DNA from: JAMXLO01 sp963799415
GTDB lineage: Bacteria; Pseudomonadota; Alphaproteobacteria; Acetobacterales; Acetobacteraceae
DNA length: 64,000 bases
Direction: 5' to 3'
NCBI GenBank assembly: GCA_963799415.1
Contig: CAWCXI010000031.1
Location: 1-64,000 of the forward strand
Below are positions 35,768 through 44,995 of the stretch, in pieces; the first letter of the stretch is position 1, and each line of letters begins with the position of its first letter. Under the pieces are notes generated by a model. The model had not been told where the DNA came from and did not search any database. It saw only the letters and a program-made list of their open reading frames with translations. Both the position numbers and the translations under genes were made by a program.

Positions 35768-36273
35768 TCACACCGGCAGGGATGCCGCTCGGTGGGGTTG
35801 CTCATCGAGCGCGCGCAGGATGGAGCTGGTGCCGTTGACGAGGGCCTCGACGAGTTCCGGTTCGGGCGGACCGAAGTTGAGCTTTGCCGGAAGTCCGCCC
35901 GTGGCGCGGATCAGCGCGGGACGATAGGGGTAGATGGCGGCGTGTTGTTCGGCGTCAGTGAGACAAGGCTGGGAGGGTGGTTCAGCCTGGGCAGGTAGCG
36001 GGTCGAGACGTCGCAGAACCAGTACCCGGCGCGCTCCACCGCCGCGGGGTGCATCGCTGCCTCCATGACGTAGGCGTCGGCGACGACAATCTCGGCAGCG
36101 AGCTTGGCCTCGAAGGCGTCGATGGGATGCAGAGCGGCGACCGCGGCCATCGCGGTTTCGTCGCGCGCGACGCGGTTTTCTGGCGTGTCACTGGCTGGCG
36201 CCGGGAGGGCGGCGCAAAGCGTGGCAAAGATTTCATGGGAGACCGAGGCGGAAGGGTTGGGAAGAGTGTGCAT
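35768..36273 (-). pseudogene. Conserved hypothetical protein with a one-base deletion
   Basis: The first part, from ATG 36273 (MHTLPNPSASVSHEIFATLC, then HPIDAFEAKLAAEIVVADAY), is in one frame to about residue 93 (STRY). The rest is clearly coding in the neighbouring frame: LTDAEQHAAIYPYRPALIRA, LNFGPPEPELVEALVNG, ending at 35768. Adding one base near 35994 restores a 168-residue protein. As deposited it would stop at 35911 (120 residues). The N-terminal HPxDAFEAxLA segment occurs in many small alphaproteobacterial proteins of unknown function. It is divergent from the Rieske oxygenase. The frameshift may be a sequencing error. Confidence 0.65.
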
Positions 36274-36290
36274 CGGGGTTTCGGCCGTTT

Positions 36291-36307
36291 GATCAAAGAG
36301 ATTGATC
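36291..36307. promoter_or_regulatory. Dyad in the divergent promoter region
   Basis: GATCAA-N5-TTGATC, a perfect 6-bp inverted repeat 18 bases upstream of the conserved hypothetical gene and about 150 bases before the Rieske oxygenase. It lies in a short AT-rich stretch. Candidate operator or promoter element only. Confidence 0.3.
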
Positions 36308-36459
36308 TTTGTGTTAGTATGGATAATTTCAATGATGCGATTACTAACGCACCAAGACATCCTTGGATCGCGGCAGTGGTTGCGGGTCAGCATGCCCTGG
36401 GCGATCATTTCCCCACGCGGGAAAAGCAACCGGCCGGTCAAGCCGCGCGGGAGGGCAGC

Positions 36460-37512
36460 ATGGAATTCCTTCGGAACACCTGGTACGTGGCGCTGTGGGC
36501 GCAGGACCTGGCGCCTGGCGAACTGGTGGCTCGCACCTTCCTGAATGAGCCGATCGTTCTGTTCCGCCAGACCGATGGTCGGCCCGCCGCCATCGCCGAT
36601 GTCTGCGCGCATCGGTTCAGCCCGTTGTCCAAGGGGAAGATCGTCCAGGGCGACCACGTGCGTTGCCCGTATCACGGGCTGGAATTCGACGCGCGCGGAC
36701 AGTGCGTCGGCAATCCACACGGCAACGGCCGCATCCCGATCAACATGAAGGTCCGCAGCTATCCGGTCTTCGAGAGACACTCGCTGCTCTGGATCTGGAT
36801 GGGCGAGCAACCGGCCGATCCGGCGCTGATCCCGGATTTCAGCCTGCTCGATCCGGACAGCGGTCGGATGGTGAGCAAACGCGACTGGATCCTGATGGAT
36901 GCCGGTTACCGGCTGATCACCGACAACCTGCTCGATCTCAGCCACACGGCGGTGATCCACGAGGGCATACTTGGCAGCGAACATACCATCCGCGCCGATC
37001 TGACGGTGACGCAACAGGGCAACCAGATCCTGGTGGCGCGCAGCCTGCCGAACGTGCCGGTGCCGGGACTCTACGATCTGCTGTTCCGCCGCGACGGCGG
37101 TCTGGTGGACCTGTGGATGAATATGCGGTGGGACGCTCCCGGGTGCCTGCTGAATGATACCGGCGTCACCGCGCCGGGCGCCACGCGAGACGCAGGCACC
37201 GGGTTCTGGGGCACACATTTCCTCACGCCGCAGACGGAGGAGACCACGTACTATCTGTTCGCCGCCGTGCGCTTCAATCCGATCTCGTGGGGCGAGCCGC
37301 TGGACAGCGAAATTCACCAGCAGATATCTGCTCTGCGCCGCATCGCGTTTGAGGATCAGGACCAGGTGATCATCAGGGCGCAGCAGGAGAATATCCGAAA
37401 GGCGCCCTACCCGTTGAGGCCGGTGCTGTTCGACATCGATGTTGGGCCGGTGCGTTACAAGCGCATTCTCGATGCGATGATCCACCAGGAAATGCAGCGG
37501 CGGGCGGCCTGA
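36460..37512 (+). CDS. Rieske non-haem iron oxygenase alpha subunit (VanA-like)
   Basis: 350 residues. An N-terminal Rieske domain has CAHRFSPL and CPYHGLEF. The mononuclear iron centre is in DNLLDLSHTAVIHEG, with the bridging Asp and two His. The start MEFLRNTWYVALWAQDL is typical of vanillate O-demethylase and related aryl-ether demethylases. These need a reductase (VanB), not present here; the stand-alone Rieske protein at 17732 is far away. Start ATG 36460 has GGGAGG upstream. The substrate is likely a methoxylated aromatic or similar compound, unproven. Confidence 0.88.
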   Translation: MEFLRNTWYVALWAQDLAPGELVARTFLNEPIVLFRQTDGRPAAIADVCAHRFSPLSKGKIVQGDHVRCPYHGLEFDARGQCVGNPHGNGRIPINMKVRSYPVFERHSLLWIWMGEQPADPALIPDFSLLDPDSGRMVSKRDWILMDAGYRLITDNLLDLSHTAVIHEGILGSEHTIRADLTVTQQGNQILVARSLPNVPVPGLYDLLFRRDGGLVDLWMNMRWDAPGCLLNDTGVTAPGATRDAGTGFWGTHFLTPQTEETTYYLFAAVRFNPISWGEPLDSEIHQQISALRRIAFEDQDQVIIRAQQENIRKAPYPLRPVLFDIDVGPVRYKRILDAMIHQEMQRRAA

Positions 37513-37740
37513 GGGCCTGCTGCGTCTCCGTCATGGCCGGCTATTCAGGTCTTTGCTTTGATGCAGGCAACAAAGACGCGGGGCCAAGCCCCATCATGAC
37601 GAAGGAGGACGACCCGTGCTTCACTCAATTCACTTTTTCCCCAGCAAGCCCTGAGTTGACGCGGGAGCGCACCGTCTTACGTTCGCGCATCGACGTCGCC
37701 GGACTGCTCCGGCCGCAACCGGACGCTGGAGCACGGCACC

Positions 37741-38646
37741 ATGCCTGTATGGCTACCCGTCACTGTCTCCGCCGCGCTGTTCCAGTGCTGGCGGACCGCG
37801 ATGCAGCAGAAGCTGCGTCATCTGCTGTCGGTAAACGGCGCGGGCTTCGTTCGCTACCTTTATGGCGCACCGACAGCGCTGGTGTTGCTGGTCGGCGCTC
37901 TCATCGCGACCGGACTGCCGCTCCCGGCACCCAACGTGATCTTCGTGATCCACTGCGCGGTGGGTGGGCTGATGCAGATCCTCGCCACCAACCTGCTGAT
38001 CATGGCGTTCGGCTACCGCAACTTCGCGGTCGGCACCGCCTATTCCAAGACCGAGACGGCGCAGAGCGCCATCATCGCGCTGTTCGTGCTGCACGAGGTG
38101 CTGCGTCCGGCGTCGTGGATCGGCATCTGCATTGGCCTCGCCGGCGTAATGACGCTGTCGCTTGCCGGGCGCGGGATGCGACCAAGTGAACTTGCGCGCG
38201 CGACGGTGCAGCCGGCGGCACTCGCCGGTCTCGGCGCGGGGTTCCTGTTTGCGCTCACCACTGTGTTCATCAAGCTTGCCAATCAGGCGTTGACGGGGCC
38301 GAGCCTTCTCGTCCGTGCGCTGTTCGTGCTGGTCGTTACGAACACGCTCCAGATCGCAATGCAGGGCGGCTTCCTGGCGCTGCGCGAACCGCGTGAGCTG
38401 CGCAAGGCATTCACCACGTGGCGGAGTTCAGCCTGGGTCGGCACGTTGTCCGCGCTCGGCTCGGCGTGCTGGTTTACCGCATTCGCGCTCGCCCCGATCG
38501 GGCTGGTGCGATCGGTCGGGCAGATCGAGATCGTGTTCACCCTGACATTCAGCCGGTTCTATCTGAAGGAGACGCTCAAGCCAGGCGATATCGCCGGACT
38601 TGCTTTGGTGGTGGCTGGCGTCCTGCTGATCGTTCTGGCGAACTGA
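37741..38646 (+). CDS. DMT/EamA family transporter
   Basis: 301 residues with about 10 membrane helices in two repeated halves, as in EamA transporters of the drug/metabolite superfamily. AYSKTETAQSAIIALFVLHEVL closes the first half and GQIEIVFTLTFSRFYLKETLKPGDIAGLALVVAGVLL the second (in part). Substrate unknown. It starts 228 bases after the oxygenase and is convergent with the MFS gene, with 5 bases between stops. Confidence 0.85.
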   Translation: MPVWLPVTVSAALFQCWRTAMQQKLRHLLSVNGAGFVRYLYGAPTALVLLVGALIATGLPLPAPNVIFVIHCAVGGLMQILATNLLIMAFGYRNFAVGTAYSKTETAQSAIIALFVLHEVLRPASWIGICIGLAGVMTLSLAGRGMRPSELARATVQPAALAGLGAGFLFALTTVFIKLANQALTGPSLLVRALFVLVVTNTLQIAMQGGFLALREPRELRKAFTTWRSSAWVGTLSALGSACWFTAFALAPIGLVRSVGQIEIVFTLTFSRFYLKETLKPGDIAGLALVVAGVLLIVLAN

Positions 38647-38651
38647 CGCCC

Positions 38652-39890
38652 TCACGCGAGGGCGGTTGAGGGTCTCCACTGGCGGCTACGCATCACGAGG
38701 GCGCCGATCACCGCCAGGTTCAGCACGTTGAACAAAACGCCGACCGCGAAGGCAGGCGCGTAGAACGCAAAGCGGTCGTACATCACGCCGGCGAGCCAGC
38801 CACCCCCTGCCATGCCAAGCGAGCCAGGAAGCAGCATTGTGGGAATGCGCCAGCTTGCCTCCGAGGCCGGGAACAGCTCGCGCGCCGCCAGCACGTATCC
38901 GGGAATCAAGCCGCCAAAGCCGAAGCCGAATACCGCGGAAATGGTGAAGAGACCGATCTCGTCCTGGGTCACGAGGAACCCGGCCATCGCCGTGGCCTGC
39001 GCCGCGGAGGCCCACAGGATGGTCCGCAGGCCGCCGATCCGGTCCGCCAACCAGCCCCAGAACTGCCGAGCGAAAAACGCCGAGCCCAGCAGCACCGACA
39101 GCATCGCCGCACCTTGTGCTGGCGCGATGCCGATATCGCTGCAGAACGCAACCATGTGGGCCATCGGCATCGACATCGTCATGCAGCAGCAGAAGGTGGC
39201 GAACCCCAGTGCCGCCAGTACAAAATTGGGCGGCAGGCCGAGGACCTTCTCGCCGACTCGCGGCCCCTCATAGAGGCCGCCAAGCGCCGCCGCGACAGGT
39301 GCGCGGCGCAGGAATATCGCAGCACACGGCAGGATCACGACGACCGCGAACACCGCGTATGCCAGCATCGTCCGGCGCCAGCCGATCGCACCGATGCCGT
39401 ACTGGAACAGCGGTGGCCACAGCGCCCCGGCGATGTACTGGCCGGCGGAGATCAGCGCGATAGCGGTGCCTCGGCGTACGTCGAACCAGCGACTGACATA
39501 GGTCATCAGTGGCGCGAACATGCCGGCGGCGCCGAGCAGCCCGACCAGCAGGAAGCTGCTGATGTAGAGCTGCGTCAGTCCGCCGAGCGATGAAATCGTC
39601 AGCCCGGTGCCGATCATCGCTCCGCCGAAGATCACCACCGCACGCACGCCGATGCGCTCGGCGAGCCAGCCCATCGCGATGCCGCCGCAGCCGGCGCCGA
39701 TGAAGGTCAGCGCGACAGCCAATGCCGGCGCCGAACGCGTCGCACCGAATTCCTCGGCGATCGGCTTCAGCGCCACGACGGTCGTAAGCGGCGCGCCGTA
39801 CGACACGCTCAGCACGGTCAGCGCCGCGATGGCGACCACCCACGATGTCCGCGTCTCCACGCTGCCCGCGTGCGCGCCGCTGCCGTCCAT
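38652..39890 (-). CDS. MFS transporter
   Basis: 412 residues with about 12 membrane helices. The loop between helices 2 and 3, GWLAERIGVRAV, is the major-facilitator signature; a second copy, GWLADRIGGLR, opens the C-terminal half. It resembles oxalate/formate-type and monocarboxylate carriers (YbfB/OFA style), which is a weak guess. It starts 33 bases after the stop of the HIBCH-like gene on the same strand and may share its transcript. Confidence 0.87.
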   Translation of the reverse strand: MDGSGAHAGSVETRTSWVVAIAALTVLSVSYGAPLTTVVALKPIAEEFGATRSAPALAVALTFIGAGCGGIAMGWLAERIGVRAVVIFGGAMIGTGLTISSLGGLTQLYISSFLLVGLLGAAGMFAPLMTYVSRWFDVRRGTAIALISAGQYIAGALWPPLFQYGIGAIGWRRTMLAYAVFAVVVILPCAAIFLRRAPVAAALGGLYEGPRVGEKVLGLPPNFVLAALGFATFCCCMTMSMPMAHMVAFCSDIGIAPAQGAAMLSVLLGSAFFARQFWGWLADRIGGLRTILWASAAQATAMAGFLVTQDEIGLFTISAVFGFGFGGLIPGYVLAARELFPASEASWRIPTMLLPGSLGMAGGGWLAGVMYDRFAFYAPAFAVGVLFNVLNLAVIGALVMRSRQWRPSTALA

Positions 39891-39923
39891 TGGATGCGTT
39901 TCCTCGGTACTTGGTCAGCGAGC

Positions 39924-40931
39924 TTAGTCGAACATCGCGGCGATGACAGCCGGGTCCACCTCCTCGATGCGGGACGGCTGCCAGCGGGGCTTGCGATCCT
40001 TGTCCACCACCATGGCACGCACGCCTTCCGCAAAGTCCGGATGCCGCATCGCGGTGCGTGTCAGCGTGAGTTCGGCCGCCTGGCATTGCGGCAGCGTCAG
40101 GTTCGCGCCGCGCCGCAGCGCCTCGAGCGTCCAGCACAAGGCCGATGGCGAGACCGTCCGCAATGCGGCCAGGGTCTTGTTTGCCCAGGCGTCTTCGATC
40201 GCCTCGAGGCGGCGCACGATCTCGGCTACATTGTCGGCGTCGAAGCAGTGATCGATCACGCCACGTTGTTCCGCCAGCGAGAACGGCGGCAGCGGCGCGA
40301 TATGCGACCCGAGCGCGCCAGCACCATCCGCGGCCAGTGCTTGCGACAGAGCCGGCAGGTCCGCGCGCGAGGCGAAGTGCGTTGCCAGCCCAGCGTGGAC
40401 CGAATCCGCGCCCTGCATGCGCATCCCGGTCAGCCCAAGATACGTCCCGATCCGGCCGGGCAGCCGCGGCAGAAAGAACGTCGCGCCGATGTCGGGGAAG
40501 AACCCGATCGCGGTCTCCGGCATGGCGAATGCGGCGTGCTCGGTGGCGACCCGATAGGGTGCATGCACCGACACGCCAATGCCGCCGCCCATGCATATGC
40601 CGTCGATCAGCGCGACATAGGGCTTCGGATAGGTGGCGATCATCAGGTTCAGCTCGTACTCCTCGCGGAAGAACGTCTCGGCCTCGTGATGCTCGCCATC
40701 CAGCTCGTACTGGCGCAGCGCACGGATATCGCCGCCGGCGCAGAAGGCGCGATCGCCGGTGCCCTCGATCACCACACCATGCACGTGCGGGTCGTCCCGC
40801 CACGCGGTCAGCGCTTGCGTGCAGGCCCGGATCATCGCCAGGTCGAGCGCGTTGAGCGCCTGCGGTCGGTTCAGCACGATCCGCCCCACGCGCCCGTCGC
40901 GTCGGGCGATCACGGTCTGTTCGTCTTGCAT
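39924..40931 (-). CDS. 3-hydroxyisobutyryl-CoA hydrolase / enoyl-CoA hydratase family
   Basis: 335 residues of the crotonase superfamily. The longer length and the segments RAFCAGGDIRALRQ, ICMGGGIGVSVHAPYRVATEHAAFAMPET and FPDIGATFFLPRLPG fit 3-hydroxyisobutyryl-CoA hydrolase of valine breakdown better than a 260-residue enoyl-CoA hydratase. Glu and Asp of PETAIGFFPD match the hydrolase catalytic positions. Start ATG 40931; the open frame further upstream lacks features. Confidence 0.88.
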   Translation of the reverse strand: MQDEQTVIARRDGRVGRIVLNRPQALNALDLAMIRACTQALTAWRDDPHVHGVVIEGTGDRAFCAGGDIRALRQYELDGEHHEAETFFREEYELNLMIATYPKPYVALIDGICMGGGIGVSVHAPYRVATEHAAFAMPETAIGFFPDIGATFFLPRLPGRIGTYLGLTGMRMQGADSVHAGLATHFASRADLPALSQALAADGAGALGSHIAPLPPFSLAEQRGVIDHCFDADNVAEIVRRLEAIEDAWANKTLAALRTVSPSALCWTLEALRRGANLTLPQCQAAELTLTRTAMRHPDFAEGVRAMVVDKDRKPRWQPSRIEEVDPAVIAAMFD

Positions 40932-41065
40932 GCGCCTCTCCAGGATGGTCAGAGCATCTAGCGCGCCGCCGCTGGGAGCGCCAAGGCAGCCCCGACTTTC
41001 ACTTCCGGCCGATTTCGCGGATTGTAGGGCTTCGCCGCAGAGCTGGAACCCGGAGCCAAACATAG

Positions 41066-42097
41066 ATGCATGTCCGCTCGCTTGTGGCCGCCGCGGCGAT
41101 CCTCGCGCTTTCGCATGGCATTGCCACGGCGCGTGACCTGACCGTGGTCGCGCGCGGCCCGACGCAGGAGGCGATCAAGCACGTGTTCATTCAGCCGTTC
41201 ACGGCGGCGACCGGCATCGCGGTGCAGTCTGAAAGTTGGGAAGGCGGCATCGACGCGCTCCGCACGCAGACAAAGGCACCCGACAATGTCTGGGACCTGG
41301 TCCAGGTGGATAGCGAAGAACTGACGACCGGCTGTTCGGAGGGGCTGTTTGAGAAGCTCGACTGGTCAGCGATCGGCGGCAAGGACCACTACCTGCCGCA
41401 GGCGGTCAGCGACTGCGGCGTGGGCTCCGGTCTGGCGAGCCTCGTGCTCGCCTGGGACCGCGACAAGTTTCCTGCCACGCCCGGCTGGGCGGATTTCTGG
41501 GATGTCGCGAAGTATCCCGGCAAGCGCGGGCTGCACCGCGGGGTCCGGGGCAATCTGGAGTTCGCGCTGTTCGCCGACGGCGTGTCGCCGCCCGACGTCT
41601 ACAAGGTACTGGCAACCTCGGAGGGCGTCGATCGCGCCTTTCGCCGGCTGGATCAGCTAAGACCCTACATCGTGTGGTGGCAGGACGATGCCGAGGCGGC
41701 GCGCATACTGGCGTCCGGCGATGTGCTGATGACCAGCGCGTCGGCACCGGCGATCGGCGCCGTCAACCGGACCGCGCATCGCAATTTCGGCGTGCAGTGG
41801 ACGGCGAGCCTCTATGACGTGGAGAGCTGGACAATTCTGAAGGGCAGTCCGAACCTGCGGGCCGCGACACAGTTCCTCTACTTCGCCGGCACGCCCGCGA
41901 TCGAGGCGCGGCTGGTCGAGCTGTTCGGCGAGGGCGGGCTGGCAAAAGGCGCCAATGACGGCCTGCCGTCAGAGCTTGCGCAGACTTCGCCGACCACCTC
42001 GGCCAACCTGAATTCCGCGGTTCGCGTGGATCCAGCATTCTGGCATGACAATCTCGCCAAGTTGCACCAGCAGTTCGAGACCTGGTTGACGCATTGA
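41066..42097 (+). CDS. PotD-like periplasmic substrate-binding protein
   Basis: 343 residues with a Sec signal peptide (LVAAAAILALSHGIATA). The mature part is a class II periplasmic binding protein similar to PotD-type polyamine or iron binders, with WDLVQVDSEELTTGC and YPGKRGLHRGVRGNLEFAL. No matching permease or ATPase of the PotBCA kind follows. Instead its stop overlaps the TTG start of an MlaE-type permease by four bases, so the two are translationally coupled. Confidence 0.85.
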   Translation: MHVRSLVAAAAILALSHGIATARDLTVVARGPTQEAIKHVFIQPFTAATGIAVQSESWEGGIDALRTQTKAPDNVWDLVQVDSEELTTGCSEGLFEKLDWSAIGGKDHYLPQAVSDCGVGSGLASLVLAWDRDKFPATPGWADFWDVAKYPGKRGLHRGVRGNLEFALFADGVSPPDVYKVLATSEGVDRAFRRLDQLRPYIVWWQDDAEAARILASGDVLMTSASAPAIGAVNRTAHRNFGVQWTASLYDVESWTILKGSPNLRAATQFLYFAGTPAIEARLVELFGEGGLAKGANDGLPSELAQTSPTTSANLNSAVRVDPAFWHDNLAKLHQQFETWLTH

Positions 42098-43197
42098 GCA
42101 CGGCCACCAGCCTATCCATCGAACAGCGCGAGGGGCGCGCGATCATGGTGTTCGCGGGCCGGCTCGATGCGGCTTCAATCGGTGCCGTGTGGCGTCCGGC
42201 GATGCGGGCGGCGGGACACGCTCGCGGCCATCCGCTGTCGTTCGACCTGAGTGCCGTGTCGTTCAGTGACGTGGCGGGAGTCGGCTTCCTCGCCGCCGTC
42301 GAAGCGGCCCATGGCGACGCGGCGCAACTGATCGGTGCGCCGGAGCACGTGCCGGCATTGCTGGTTCGCGCTCGCGCGGCGGCCCATGATGGTGCGACCG
42401 GCGAGGCGGCGCCGCGTCCCTCGGCGCGCGACGTTGTCGCGATGGCATTCGGGCTGGTATTGGCCAGCGTCGCCTTCGTTGGCGAGGCAGCAGTCGCGAT
42501 TGCCAGACTACCGACGCGCCACCGCATGCTGCGTTGGTCCGATCTGCTGCGCTACATCGATCAGGCTGGCGTGCGAGCGCTGCCCCTGGTGCTGATGCTT
42601 GGCTATCTGATCGGCCTGATCCTGGCGTTCCAGTCCGCTGTGCCGATGCGGCGCTTTGGCGCCGACATCTTCGTCGCCAACCTGGTGGCCCTCAGCCTGG
42701 TGCGCGAGCTTGGTCCGCTCCTGGCGGCGGTGATCCTCGCGGGCCGCACCGGCTCGGCCTTCGCCGCCGAGATCGGCACCATGAAGGTGAATGAGGAGGT
42801 CGATGCCCTGATCACAATGGGGCTCGATCCGATGACGATGCTGGTGCTGCCAAGGATCATCGCGGCGATGCTGGTGATGCCCGTCCTGACGTTGACGCTC
42901 GACCTGGCCGGCATGCTCGGTATGGCGACAGTGCTGCGCGGCTTCGGCTTTCCACTGATAACGATCGCCATGCAGGTGCAGAACTGGGTGACCACGCATG
43001 ACGTCTATGGCGGCCTGTTCAAGGCGGTGTGCTTCGGGATCGCGGTGGCGGCGATCGGCTGCCGCGCGGGGCTTGGCACGGGTGTTGGCCCACGCGCTGT
43101 CGGTCTCTCTACCACCGCGGCGGTGGTCGGAGGCATCGTGGCCGCTATCGTGCTGGACGGCCTGTTCGCCCTGATCTTCTATCGGATGAACCTGTGA
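42094..43197 (+). CDS. mlaE: MlaE-type lipid ABC permease with N-terminal STAS domain
   Basis: 367 residues. An N-terminal STAS domain (about 6-95), equivalent to a fused MlaB, precedes an MlaE permease (about 130-365) with five or so membrane helices. VRELGPLLAAVILAGRTGSAFAAEIGTMKVNEEVDAL is the family signature (in part). It moves phospholipids between the inner membrane and the MCE protein. TTG start at 42094 overlaps the preceding binding-protein gene. The stop overlaps the next gene as GTGA. Confidence 0.9.
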   Translation: MSTATSLSIEQREGRAIMVFAGRLDAASIGAVWRPAMRAAGHARGHPLSFDLSAVSFSDVAGVGFLAAVEAAHGDAAQLIGAPEHVPALLVRARAAAHDGATGEAAPRPSARDVVAMAFGLVLASVAFVGEAAVAIARLPTRHRMLRWSDLLRYIDQAGVRALPLVLMLGYLIGLILAFQSAVPMRRFGADIFVANLVALSLVRELGPLLAAVILAGRTGSAFAAEIGTMKVNEEVDALITMGLDPMTMLVLPRIIAAMLVMPVLTLTLDLAGMLGMATVLRGFGFPLITIAMQVQNWVTTHDVYGGLFKAVCFGIAVAAIGCRAGLGTGVGPRAVGLSTTAAVVGGIVAAIVLDGLFALIFYRMNL

Positions 43198-43976
43198 CCG
43201 GCGATACGATCATCCGCGTCGACCGCGTGGCGCAGCGCTTCGGTGCGCGCAGCGTCTTTCGCAACGTGTCGTTCACCGTGCATCAGGGGGAGATATTCGC
43301 CATCCTCGGCGGGTCGGGCAGCGGCAAGTCGACGTTGATGCGGCAGTTGATTGGCCTGCTGACGCCGAGTGCGGGGCGCATCGAGATCTTTGGCCGGACC
43401 ATCACCGGCCCGCATGGCGACGCGGCGCTGCGCGAGGTGCAACGCAAAATGGGCGTGATGTTCCAGTCCGGTGCCTTGTTCGGCTCAATGACCCTGCTCG
43501 AGAATGTCATGCTGCCGCTCGAGATGTTCACTGATCTGCCGCCCGAGGGGTGCGAAGCCGTGGCGCGCGTGAAGCTCGGACTGGTCGGCCTGGGGGATGC
43601 CGCTTTGCTGAACCCGGCGGAGATTTCCGGCGGCATGGCGCGGCGCGCAGGCATTGCACGGGCGATGGCGCTCGATCCGCCTCTGCTGTTGCTCGACGAA
43701 CCTTCTGCGGGCCTGGATCCCATCACTTCGGCTGAACTGGATCGGCTGATCCTCGATCTGCGGCAGGATCTCGGTGCGTCCTTTGTCGTGGTAACGCATG
43801 AGCTGGCGTCGATCCTGGCAATTGCCGATCGCTGCATCATGCTGGATCGTGGCGCCTATTCCGATGCCGGCGGCGTGATCGCTGAAGGCGACCCCCGGAC
43901 GTTGCGCGACACCAGCCTGCACCCGAGGGTGCGTGCCTTCTTTCGTCGCGAAGTGCCAGCCGTGGCGGCTGCGTGA
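43194..43976 (+). CDS. mlaF: MlaF-type lipid ABC ATPase
   Basis: 260 residues from GTG 43194. Walker A GGSGSGKST, signature ISGGMARRAGIARAMAL, Walker B LLLLDEPSAGLDP and the switch His in VVTHEL are all intact. It powers the STAS-MlaE permease, whose gene overlaps it by four bases (GTGA). A second mlaF lies at 61526. Confidence 0.93.
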   Translation: MTGDTIIRVDRVAQRFGARSVFRNVSFTVHQGEIFAILGGSGSGKSTLMRQLIGLLTPSAGRIEIFGRTITGPHGDAALREVQRKMGVMFQSGALFGSMTLLENVMLPLEMFTDLPPEGCEAVARVKLGLVGLGDAALLNPAEISGGMARRAGIARAMALDPPLLLLDEPSAGLDPITSAELDRLILDLRQDLGASFVVVTHELASILAIADRCIMLDRGAYSDAGGVIAEGDPRTLRDTSLHPRVRAFFRREVPAVAAA

Positions 43977-44995
43977 TGGAGGCACGTGGTGTCTATCTGC
44001 GGGTCGGTCTGCTGATCCTTGGCGGGATCGCGCTGCTGATCGCGCTGATCTGGTTTCTCGCCGGCGGCCAGATCGCGCACGGCACGCTGTTCGAGTCGTA
44101 TTTCAGTGAATCGGTGCAGGGTCTCGAGGTTGGTGCGACCGTCAAATACCGTGGCGTGACCATCGGGCGGGTGACCAGTATCGGTCTGGTGAGTGCGGAA
44201 TACGGCGCCAACGGCCAACCGGTCGCAGTCGAGAGCCAGACCTATCGTCTCGTGTACGTGCGCTACGAAGTGGATCTGGCAAAGGTGGGTCTGGTTCCCG
44301 ACATCAAGGAAGCGGTAACCCTTGGCTTGCGGGCGCGCCTTGCCTCGCAAGGGATCACCGGGCTCAGCTACCTCGAACTGGATTTCGCCGATCCGGCGCA
44401 GTACCCGCCGTTGGCTATCCCGTGGGAGTCGAAGGCCGACTACATCCCGTCGATGCCCAGCACGTTTCTTCAGGTGCAGGACGCCGCTCAGCATGTGCTG
44501 GCGAAGCTGAATTCGATCGATATGGACAAACTGTCCGCTCAATTGGGCGACCTGCTCGGCGAACTGCGGACCAGCCTCGCCAGCGGAGACACGCACAACG
44601 CGCTGGTGCAGGCGACCGCGGTGCTGCGCACCACCAACGAGGCCGTGCACGCGGCCGATCTGCCGGGGTTGACCGCGGACATCAAACACACATCGGAGGC
44701 GCTGCGCGACACATTGCAGGGGCAGCAGATGCAGAAGCTGCTGGCCAATGCCGGCATGGCTGCCGAACAGCTCGCCACCGCGGCGGCCAGGCTGCCGCCG
44801 TTGATTGCATCGGTCCAGGCGACGGCGCAGCGGGCCGGCAACGGCACGGCGGACGTCGAGCAGGGCCTCATTCCGCTACTGCGCGACATGCAGGCGACCG
44901 CGCAGAACCTGCGCGAGATGACCGATGCGCTGCGTCGCTACCCGGCACAGGTGTTCGCGCAGCCACCACCGCGCAGCTTGGAGCCGGCGCGATGA
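43976..44995 (+). CDS. mlaD: MlaD/MCE-domain lipid-binding protein
   Basis: 339 residues from ATG 43976 (or GTG 43973). One N-terminal membrane helix (VGLLILGGIALLIALIWFLAGG), then a single MCE domain (about 38-145) with VQGLEVGATVKYRGVTIGRV, then a long helical tail (about 160-310) that may form a periplasmic tunnel, and a proline-rich end. It hands lipid between the permease and the periplasm. It overlaps mlaF by one base. Confidence 0.9.
   Translation: MEARGVYLRVGLLILGGIALLIALIWFLAGGQIAHGTLFESYFSESVQGLEVGATVKYRGVTIGRVTSIGLVSAEYGANGQPVAVESQTYRLVYVRYEVDLAKVGLVPDIKEAVTLGLRARLASQGITGLSYLELDFADPAQYPPLAIPWESKADYIPSMPSTFLQVQDAAQHVLAKLNSIDMDKLSAQLGDLLGELRTSLASGDTHNALVQATAVLRTTNEAVHAADLPGLTADIKHTSEALRDTLQGQQMQKLLANAGMAAEQLATAAARLPPLIASVQATAQRAGNGTADVEQGLIPLLRDMQATAQNLREMTDALRRYPAQVFAQPPPRSLEPAR

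Noticed and set aside
35911..37485. 524-residue minus-strand open frame
   Set aside because: It is antisense to the Rieske oxygenase over most of its length. Only the part from ATG 36273 down is supported, and that part is frameshifted.
41066..43197. Complete PotABCD-type polyamine transporter
   Set aside because: Only the binding protein is PotD-like; the following permease and ATPase are clearly Mla type.
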